A stretch of DNA of 64,000 nucleotides. It comes from Antedon mediterranea (Eukaryota > Echinodermata > Crinoidea > Comatulida > Antedonidae). Shown here one piece after another: positions 27,301 to 39,300 of this stretch; the first letter of the stretch is position 1; each line of letters starts with the position of its first letter. A program made the translations under genes and the position numbers. The stretch covers positions 6,515,001 to 6,579,000 of the forward strand of contig NC_092673.1 of NCBI RefSeq assembly GCF_964355755.1, read 5' to 3'. Under the pieces are notes generated by a model, which worked only from the letters and a program-made list of their open reading frames with translations, made no database searches and was not told the origin of the DNA.

Positions 27301-30300
27301 TTAGGAATCTTTATTTAATTGAGGGGAGTTAATATAATTCCTCATCATCATATAATTATTAAAAATTGTCCTAGATAGAATATAATCGGAGCAAACTAAT
27401 GGTTTGATTTTTTTTGTTCAACTATGTGCAATCTACTTTATGATAATGTAATCTGAATATGTTTGAGGCTTCTTTTAACAAGAAAGGTTTAGCAACGCTT
27501 ATAAAAAAGAATAAAGATCTTTAAGGTAAGTTTGGAGAACAGATTTAAACTGTCCAAATGTTAAATGAATTTTTACCATAAGGTTGTGCATTCCAAAGTA
27601 AAGGTGCTGTAATAGTTGGAATATGCCAAGTTTGTTTTCATGTCATATTGAGAATTCTACCATAACTAACTTAATGTACTTTTACTGAATACTACTTAAC
27701 ATAGATATCCTACAGTATTAAACAAAAGGAAACAACAATTAAAACATTCGTGTACAAATGGTCGTATCAGATACCGTTACATAGGCAGTTTAATTACTGT
27801 CGTCTGTAATTTGATACATACTACTTGACTTGGCGGGATAAAAATGTTCAAAAAAATAAATTGTTATTAAGAGTCAATAATTGTATTTATTTTCATGCTT
27901 TCTTGCTATAGAAATAATGAAAAGTCGTGGTTGAATGTTCTCATTCTTATCATAATGAATGGTCAATTTAAAATTAAACAAAACTATTTTTAATTCATAT
28001 GAAAATGAAGCTAATGCAGCAGTGACACAACACCATAAAACAAAACTCATACCAAAAGAAAAGAAATAAAATAAAAACCCAATTTAAATACCAAAATAAA
28101 CTGCAACAATTGTGATTTTTTTATGATTTTCCCCCAAACTTAAATTACTTTGAAACTACTGTAGAAATAATTATGTTTGTCATTTAATAGGAGAAAAGAG
28201 TACAGTACTTCTAGAGTTTAATTCTGCATTTATTTACACTAAGCTATACACACAATTGAAATGGCTCAATTTAATTTAAATTAGACATTGTAACTTTATT
28301 ATTCCGCCTTTATTATTAGAATTGCTCCATAATTTGAAATTTAAATGTAAACATTGTCAGAACGTTTCTTGGAGATCGTTAGTACTTATCTTAGAACATG
28401 TTGCAGTAGCTAGGACTATAGCAATTTTCTCTTTAGCAATTAATTGTTCTGTCTAAATTGCAATTAAATAGCCATATAGTATAATGATATTACGTTCAAT
28501 ATTACATTTATTTATCAATGTATATAAATGCAGATGTTTCAGACATTTAGAAACATTGAGAGAGAACATAATAATAATAATAATAATAATAGTTCATTCT
28601 TATATAGCGCATATAAGCAAGCTCTCAATGCTTAACATTTAATTACCCCAGTCATTTTTTTGGATCAAACACGTATGGATATATACTTCCATAATGCAGC
28701 TAGTAATCAGCGCAAAGTTGTGTCTTGATCTAAACCGGGTACCCATATACACCTGGGTGAAGAGAGGCAAACGTAAGTAAGTATCTTGCCTACGGATACA
28801 AGCAATGCGGCGAGAGTTGGATTCGAACCTCAGTCTCACAAACAGTAGTCCAACGTCCAACACACTGCGCCACACGCCCTCACATAAACAGATTAGATTA
28901 TCTTGTCGTGTTAAGTTAGTCCCTAGAAAAAAGAAACGAAAGAGACATGTTTTAATTTATATATTTGTTACAACATTCTAGTTGTAGCCTAATCTTACCA
29001 TTTGATTGGTGAACCTTGTATCGCATGCCATGCATTATTTTCTTCCATTTCAATGACTATTGCACACTTTAGCATTTTAACAAAATATTTGAAAATTGTT
29101 GCTGATTATTTTGATAATACAATTTTACTCAGTGATTTATAAAAGGGATAATGATTTGTTTGAGGAGGAGATTATATTTTTATTTGAACCGACACTCCTA
29201 TCAACTCAGTTTTGAATAGAGCAGTCAATCTTTCAACTCGTGTAAATATTCTTCCTGTTTTCCAATATATAAACATTTTTTATTCTTAATGAAATCTAAT
29301 CGCAAAGAGATTATGTTTCCTTGGTTATCTGATGTTGCAATCAATTAAAATATGATGAATATATCTTCTTCTATTCCCTACAGGATTGTTATCATTTTAT
29401 CTGGGCAAGTTTTTTATTGGTGTAGGATTGTTATATTGTAAGAATTTATTGTCAGTAATTTAAATAGGTTTGCATTCATACAGTACTCTTTAAATTTCCT
29501 GTCTCTTCCTCACAGGATTGCAATCATTTTAAATTGGTGTAGGATTGTTATACTGTACACTCTTATAATTTTCCGGGGTGCTATCACAACTTGATTTGGG
29601 AGAATATTTCAGGAGTTGAAAGATTGACGGTTATATTTACTAGGGCGGAGCTGAGTTAAATATAACAGTCAATTGGCATAGTTGACTGGGCTATTTTGAG
29701 AAGGTTACTGTATGATCAGCAGATATAGCTCCTCAAACGTTTATATGACAATGTGGAATTTTTATTCATACAATACTGTAGAATTGTGAAGTCTTTAAGA
29801 TTCAAGATTTAATTGCAGACCATTGATAAAGTTAAGGGTATATAGTGGTGTGTGTGTGTGCTCAAGAAAGCAGAACGAAAATGGATAGTATTACACTAAG
29901 TAGAATTACAGTATAATGTGATTGTGACTTCCTTCATCGATAAATAGGACATTTTACAGTGTGTTTAATATACATGTACAGTAGCAAAATATAGATCTGA
30001 GCTTGCATTTTACTTATCAAATATTAAATTAAACTATAATAAAGTTTTAAATCAATATCTTTCGGTCATAATAATAGTGTCTACATGTCTGTACCATTCC
30101 CTATCTTTCGGTCATAATAATAGTGTCTACATGTCTGTACCATTCCCTATCTTTTGGTCATAATAATAGTGTCTACATGTCTGTACCATTCCCGCAGACG
30201 ACACGATGAACTAGTAATTTATTTTACTTTGCCATCCCATTCTTAAACGTGACTAATCTGTTACATTTATATTGCATTATTTATGCCTTTGATATTTAAG

Positions 30301-33300
30301 TAAAAGCTATTTACAATAATGTACTGTAATATAATAAATCATTTTAACTTTGAATTTCTATCAAAACAGGATAACTAAAGCTGTATTTAATTCCAACCCT
30401 TTTAAAATTCAGATATAAACTCTAAGATGGCTGTATCTCTTACTCAGTTTTTACTACACTAAGTACTTTATGTACAGTATGTACATTTTAGCACCAATAT
30501 AGTTTTATTGACATATCGTTCACATATTGTGTGTCGTTTTTATGTTTCAGAAAGAAAAGAAAATTCTAGAAACAAAAAGGCTTGACCTGGATGCGTGTAA
30601 GAGTAAAGTGCGGAAAGCTAAATCCGCAGAAGGTCAAAGAACGGTAGGTACAAACAATATTTGAGAAATTCTAAATCTGTGTATAATGTTGTATTCATAG
30701 TTTTTTACTGCTTTTTTATTAGCTTCTCTCCATTGTTTCCAAATAAGTAATATGTAGAAAAATATTTTATTTAATAATTGTATTTTGCATGTTTCTTCCC
30801 TCCCCCCCCCCCTTCTTTAATATACCCAATCATGGCCAAAACATTTACAAAAAAGAAAACCTTTTTAGGCCTGCTCATCTTAATTAAATAATCTTTAATA
30901 AAAGAAATGAATTGAAGTCAACAGTATGAAAAATATTAATATCATATCAATATTTATATGAAAATATAGATGATATTGAGAATTGTTATCAATTGTCTTT
31001 TTATTTATTTTTTTTTTGTTTTTTGTGGGATGAATACATGATAATTAGCAATTAAATTCTAGAAACTTGGTATGGTGTACTGTGGTTTTTACTCCACATA
31101 GAATATGCATGTCTATCTTTGGTAAAAAGAATGACCCATTATTTAAACTTTTTATATCGTCTGAGTTTCCTTAATTTACCTACCAATATTTTGATAATGC
31201 CATCATCCTTATTTTATGGTGTTGTTCATGACATTGACTAACAGATGTCATGTGAATAGTGGTTTGGAATTGTACACTCATGACATTGTAGTATCATGTG
31301 ATCACATTTGTTGTAAACAACAATGACATACCGTAATTCTAGGGATTCTCATTTTTCCAGATTTCAATCAATCTTATGCCACGTTTACACAAAACATTTG
31401 CTTGCATTTTTTTTTTCTTTTTTTTTTTTCATCATAGATAGACATACAGTACTATTACTGATAGCTCTGTCTACACTATCAAAGTAGTTTGACAAAAAGT
31501 GTTATGTTCCCAAATATGGTAGTGATATGCTCAAATATGGTAGTGATATGCTCAAATATGGTAGTGATATGACATCATGTTCATATACAATATGAGCAAT
31601 TTTCACATACAAATTGATAGTCCAGACAGAGCTTTAGGGGTGGGGGGGGGGGGGGGATGGGGAGTGGGAACATTCCTGTAGACCAGGGGGAAATATAATT
31701 TAACACTAGAAATAATGCCTGTTTATTCAGGTAACTTTGTTGGACCCCGAAGGTGTCTACTTATATGACTGGTGCAACTTCATTTATACATTGGTACATT
31801 TTTATTAATCATATAATTTTTTTTAACCATCATGGTCAGCATCAACATCATGCCTTAATAATGTTTAGATATTTATTTGATTTGTTATGAAAAACATTTA
31901 TTTCATTTCAAATACAGTACTGTACAGTATCAATCATTCAAAAGGTCATAGACGTGTACTTCGGTAAAATGAAGATCAAATTATTTGAGAAATTACAGTT
32001 AGTGTGCATCATTTGCGATATAGTGTATAGAGATATGGGAACTTATTTAATACAGTTTTGACCTACTTTATAAATCCTAAACACCATGCTTATACTTGTA
32101 TAATGCTGAGAATTGTGAAAAGTGTAATTTATGGATAGTGAGGGAATTATGAATTATAGTTATTTGACTGTTAGTGTAGTGTAAAGTGTTATGGCAGCTT
32201 ATGGGATAGTTTGTGATCCTCATTGTCAAGTATAGAGGCAGAGATACAGCTAGAGTGGGTATACAAAATATCCATACAGTAGGTGTCTTGGATGGGTGCT
32301 ATGTTGAAATTGGTGGGAGGAACTTTCTTTCAGTACATCTTATCTATCATTACAAACTTGTTTAGTATAAATTATTACAACAATATACGTACAGTATTAT
32401 TATATTTTTTAATCACCCTTTTGCTTGATACTAGATCATATATCAAAGATAATCATTACAATCTTTAATAAAGAATTCTTTTTATTAAGAATTAAACATA
32501 AATATCTGGTATCTTCTTTTCGATTTTTAAAATTTAATCAGCCTTGCACTGGGTGACCATCATTGCACTGGGTGACCATAATTGCACTCATTATTTCTAT
32601 TGTCATTTATATTGTCACCATCTATTTTTACCATTATCCTCATTATTATCATCATTTCCTTCTATTGTCACCATATTTTTTTAATTATTATTATGGTTAT
32701 TGTTACCATAGTATATCCATTATTGTCAAAAAGAGGATGCCTTATTTCCATCATTGCTCTTATTGTCACAAAGTGTGACCATTCTCATCAGTCCTCATTG
32801 CCCTCATCACCATTGCCCTTATTTTCACCATTGCCCTCATTGCTACAATTACCATCATTGTTATCCCTTATTGTGACCATACCCGTTACCCACCATTGCC
32901 TTCATTGTCACCAACTCCCATTGTTGCCATTACTTTTATTGTCACCATTATCCACATCACCATGTCATTGTCAAGATTGCCCTTCAACATCACCACCAAT
33001 CCTGGTTTGTATGCAGCTTAGAATACTGTGGTAAATTGTAGTATTATGAATAGTATGAATTTTATCATTTTTTTCAAAATATAAAATTAATCTACATTTA
33101 ATTGAAATAAAATCTAATTTCATTGTGTCTTTAGCCTAACAATGAGGATTTGATTTATAATGTAAGTGGCATACAATTTTTATGTTTATTTTAAAAAACT
33201 TTTTATTTTTTAATTTCAAGTATATTTTTAATATTGTTTAATTCTTCTATGTACAGTATTCTAACCTTTTTATTGATATCTATTGGTTATTTAATTTGTT

Positions 33301-36300
33301 TGTATAATAACTACAACTACAGTAGTTTAACAGTATCTTCATGTGATTTCAGTATTATGTGTTGTTTATATCAGAACCGCTTTATACAGTTTATTCATTT
33401 TTGGTATTCAACTGTGAAAACTATTATTGTTCACAACAATTAACTTTTGACCATCGACTTTAAAACCATGTTATGGTTTCATGTAGTGGATTGCTACAGT
33501 AGTGAAAACATTTTTAGCACATGGCTATTATTTCAGTTAGGATTTGGAACCATAGAATTTGGAGGGCGAATGTACAGTATTGTACTTCTATTTCATTCTT
33601 TAGTTGAGTACTGTTGCTGTAAAATGTGTTTATTATTATAGATGTTTTGTACCCGTATGTACAGTATTCTGTGATGATTTCTTTTTGTTTTTTTACATTT
33701 TTGTTTTTTTAGTGTTTTTAATATGAATGCATATTTTGTTGTTGTGTGTCTGACTGATTATCTGTATAGTTATTACCATTTGAAAATAATATAGTAACTG
33801 TAACTTTGTTTCAGTTTCAAAATTCTGTAATATACCTCCTCCTTCAAAAATTAAAGATGTATTGTCCCTCAAAAACATGAAAAATGAAGATTAATTAAAT
33901 CAGACTTATTTTGTAGTTTTAATAAAGTTAATACTTCAATAGAAACAAAAACGAAAAAAAAATCACGTTTTCACATAAAATGACAAAATAAATGTTAAAA
34001 TTCAACCAAAAATCCATTGGCTGGCAGCCAATTTGACCATTTTTTGCTTTAAATTACATTTTATCAGGTAAATACATTTTTTTCGATCCAATTTTAGGTC
34101 AATAAAGGTGGATAACTATTACGTTACAAATAAAATGCAATATTCAACAAAAATGTTTTCAAGAATTATTTTTTCAGGGGGACAATACATCTTTAAACAT
34201 TAACAATCAATAGCATTAACTTGAACAAAATATTTTTAGATAGATATTTTGCATTACTGTGTTTTCTGTTGTAATTTATTCATATTTTAGAGACAGTAAT
34301 GTAGTTGAATGCATTAATGTAGTTGTTATTGTGACTTTGATTAATGGCTCAATATTGTCTGTCTGATTGTTCAATTTGATAAGTCAGTATTTTGCTAGAA
34401 TGTAATTATTAATGGTGATTGCTTTTTGTATATTAATATGACTATGACTACTGTATATGATGAGTAATGTATTGTTGACAGTGTCAGTCACATTCACGGT
34501 TGAACTTTGATACTGGTTGAATTGGTTTTTGTGAGTGGATGTTACCCAAGGATCCTTAATAATTAATTGAGCCCTAGACCAGGCCTTTAAGCACGACCCT
34601 GGACCACAACCCCACTTGTCAGAGCCTACCTGCAGCCATCATTGTCATTCGGTACAACCATCATTGTAGCCATATTGTCATATGTTTTAATTTAATACAG
34701 AACTACCATAATTGACAACCACCGCCATTGTCATGTACATTGTATCACGTAAAACAAAGTGCTCGTATTCTGCCACCACCATTGTCATCACCATTGTCAT
34801 TATACACAGTATAACCACCATCATTGTCATCTGCCACCATTGTCATCTTCCACCATTGTCATCTCCATTGTCATTATACACAGTACAACCACCATCATTG
34901 TCATCTGCCACCATTGTCATCTGCCACCATTGTCATCTGCCACCATTGTCATCTGCCACCATTGTCATCTTCCACCATTGTCATCTCCATTGTCATTATA
35001 CACAGTACAACCACCATCATTGTCATCTGCCACCATTGTCATCTGCCACCATTGTCATCTGCCACCATTGTCATCGCCATTGTCATACTCACGTACGTAC
35101 CAGCATTGTCAATCATCTACCACCATTGTCATAGTTACACACATTATGAAGTACAACCACCACCTTGATCACTATACAGTATATAACCATAATTTTCATC
35201 ATTATAATTGGTTTTATTTTTTGTTGACAATGACAATATTGCATCATACTGTAGTGCAGGACATAATGTCCGGGATCTTCCTCTTCTATTTTTTTCGATC
35301 GTGTCATATTACTTTTAATTGTAATGGATTCTTTCTCCTTGACCAGATCTCAACCTTTTTTTGTATATACAAAGGTACATGAATGCATTTGACATTTGTA
35401 CAAGTTCATTTTGTTTATAAACTGAAATCCAAGTTAATTAAGTTTGTTTACAGTATATCATGGAAAGAATACAATCTACTATTGTGTCTCTAGAATTTAT
35501 TTCCACAGATTAGTACTGTGCTATAAATAATACAGGCTGAGGTTTTGTATACAAGAATTTGATTCATGTTTATCGAAGAAAGATTGAAATATAGTTTTGA
35601 TAATGTTGGAACTTTGATCTTTTTGGATCGATAGTGATCCAGCAACAGTATTGTTCAAAACAATTTGAGTGTGAGGTCACATTGAAATGGAGTTAAATGT
35701 ACAGTATAGTGTGTAAAGTCCTGTGTTCAATTCAAGATGATTCTGTCAAATTGGTATTACATTTAAAGGAAACAAATTTGTCCAGAGTATTACTGTACAC
35801 TACTGTATATAATTTTGTAGTTCAATGATAACAGTTGTTTGTGTTGTACAATCGGTAAACGATTGTGTAGTTTGTTGTCATCATCACTTTGTATTCAAGA
35901 TCTGTTGTTTTGTTGGCTTCTATTGGCATGTTGCCCTATTCCTAAATGTATTCCTATTTAATAAATTTTACATATTATTTTAAAGAAGTAGGTGATGGCC
36001 TATCGGTGTTCTAATTTATAGTAGACCCTTCACTCTAATTTGGTTTTAGAGATTTTGTTTTTAGGAATTTTTTAATGATACTGATTCATAATAAATGAAT
36101 TAATTTTATTTATTGTATTCTATAGGTGGAGTAGGTCAATATTATTTATCAATAATAATTTTATTTGTGGGTTTTCTTGGTGTAAATTTACAAAATATTT
36201 GTTGTTTGCTTTCGGACCAATGATTCAAAAAATGGAATATATGAAGAAAAATGGTAATGGAATTTTTTGTAGTTTCTGGTGAAAGTGAACATAGTTTCCT

Positions 36301-39300
36301 AATTGACCAATTGCGGCTTTTTCAAAACTTGTACTAATTTAAACTCGATGGAAAACAAACATTATTTGTTCTTTTAGGGCTAATATCTAACAGTAGTACC
36401 TAGAAAATGAATGGTGAATGCCATATTTAATATCATTACAAATAATTCACACTTTTATTTTTCACTTTAGCATGTTTGACTTTTAATTTTTTGTTTACAC
36501 TTGTTTAATCACTCTATGTACATATTTATTCAGTACCACCTGTAAAACAATTATTTGTTATATTGTATTGTATAATACTGTATCTCAAAATGTACTGTAA
36601 ATCAAGTATAATTAATTAAAAACAAAATGAGGAAAAGTTTGAAAATAACTGAAATCAAAAACTAAATTCCCAAAAATCATGAATGATTCTACCGAACTTA
36701 CGAGTTAAAATAACTATAGCGAGGCATTTAATGAATAGGCAAACTGCCTTAAAATGTGACATGTTTCGAGGAACTATTCTCATCATCAGAAGAACAAAAA
36801 ACAATGCCAAAAATGGTTATGTTACACAAATCCGATGGACTCAAAATTTGATCAAATCTATGGACAGGTTTTTTTCTACGTGGTAATACTGAGCATTAAT
36901 AATTTAGTAGCTCCCTCTATTTTTTGAAATTTTACCCAGTAGTTGATTTTTTAGCAAGACAAACAATCAATCCTACAGTATATGCTCTGCGTGGGCAACA
37001 CAAACACTACTTGTTATTTAACTCTTTGCACCCTCAACATCACAATTATTAATTGCATGTGTAAACACACAAAGTGACAGACAATAACTAGATATTCCCT
37101 CAAATATTCAAGGTTTCAATAAAGTGATCAATTTCAAAGAAATAAAAAAAAAAAAAAATTATTGTGTACAAATATTCAAATTAATAATTTCCATTTTCCT
37201 TTTTCTGAAATATCTGTATAAATGTTTTAGATGAAGCATATCTAAAGCTCTGTTTACACTGTTGTTTACATCAAACTAGTTAAAAGTAATGTGATGTGAC
37301 CAAATATTAGTGGTATGACATCATCATGTCTATAATAATATATGGGCACATCACATTTGTTGACACATTTGTTTGATAGTGTAGACGGAGCTCTAAGAAG
37401 TTGAAAAACAATTCCAATGATTATGATAATCTCCTATTTCTTGAATTATCTAAATGTGTTTTTTTTGTTGTAATTATAGGCCGAAGCCGACCTGAGATTG
37501 GCACAGAATGAATTTGATCGCCAATATGAAATTACAAAACTGCTTTTGGAAGGAGTCGGTAGTGCACATGTAAGCTTACAACAAATGTATAATGTCTAGT
37601 ATTACACATCGCCCTCTAGAGACCACTTTAGGACTGTGAGAGGTAGTTTCCTAGCAATGTTTTCTAGTCAAAGGCCAAGGGGTTTTAATTGAATTAAATA
37701 ACCTGTATTATGTTGGTTTGAAATTGACAGTTTAGTGTGTGAATGATATTCTCAAACTATAGAGGGTGCTATAGTGCATTTCACAAAGTATCGTGTAACA
37801 TACAGTAGTGGCGATTTTACCTTCAATATAATAGGAGAGTTTCATATTGATGTAATGTTTGTCAGATCTTTACAGCTTGTTGTTTCTCATTTTCTTAGGA
37901 GACTGTCTCTTTGGGTACTAGTCATTTACTGCCAAACTGGTTGTGTTCAAACTTTACTTTATAAAACTAACTAACCTATTGTGTTTCATTTTTGCAGTCC
38001 AATCATTTACGGTGTTTACAAGATTTCATCGAAGCACAGCAAAACTTCTTTACTCAATCACAGGCTGCACTGGCTGACCTGCAGAAACAGCTTGGCAGGT
38101 ATATACATCATTTATCATTATTATATTGTAGTTAGGTCTCCAATTAAGAACCGGTCTTACTCTCCAATTGGCAAGACCACTTTTAATAACTGTTGCCAAT
38201 AGTAAAACAGTTATCTGTTACTTCTGATATAGGTATACGGTAGGTAGAATGATGTGTCATTGTTCTATTGTATTAAGGTCTCCAATTAAAAACTCCTCTT
38301 ACTCCAGTCCTTTGTTTAAGTAAAAAGCAGGAGAGCCCTCAATTGCTCTCCTCAGAAATTACTCTTTCAGTTATTCAGTCTCCTAAAGAATTCTGGAAAT
38401 GTCAATTATTTACGCAAAAACCACTTCCCCCTGCCCTGACATACAACCCACCCCCTCTTTATCTGTATTCATGGGTAAGGTATCATTTATTATGTCTTCT
38501 AATTAATCATTGGTCCAGTCATAGATGGTAGGAGTTACATGTATAATTTACATTAACCTCTTTCTATACCAAAAAATGAATTAGATTAATGAACACTTGT
38601 ATAATAGAATCTCATCCATTGCAACATATTTATATTTAATATAATAAATATTTTTTATTAAATTTATATATTTCACTATTGATTGCACTATACATCTGTC
38701 TTCACACCACATATTATTTATTTCAAAATATGAATAAATTAAATATTAATTTGATCAATCACACACAATATTTAGTTTTCACATTTTTAGTTTGATTTTC
38801 TTTGCCATTAATATCATAATTACTGTATATGGGTTGCTTTTGTTAGTGCATGGGGTTTGTGGTGGATTGTTATGGGTATAACATTTGTTGATTTTGTTTC
38901 ATTTATAAATTATGATTAGTAATAAAATAAAACTAAATTTCTTTCAGTGCATAAGACAAAAATTAAAATACCTTGTAGAGGATTTTTAGAAATGTTATTA
39001 TTATTAATATTTATTATTTGAAAACTAACTCACATTTTTACAATCCACTACAGTAAAATCCAGACATTTTTAACCAAATTCATATTCCCTCATTGTTTAA
39101 TTAAATCATACATTTAGATGTGTTTGTAGTATTTTATAATTGGTATTGGGGTTCATTTTTGGTTTTCTTTTTCTACACTTAGCTTACCTGGGTCAGGTTC
39201 CATACGTCCACCTCCCCATAATGTTGATGTTTCTGTACCCTCTGCTCCTTCTTACATCACCGGCAATGGCCAAATGCCAGTTGGAAATAGTATGACAAGG

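Noticed and set aside
1514-35150. CRISPR-like arrays
   Set aside because: Repeats are contiguous minisatellites without unique spacers, in a eukaryotic genome.
34712-35382. Frames of 114-207 codons rich in His/Leu/Ser
   Set aside because: Product of the 16-bp CCACCATTGTCATCTG repeat.
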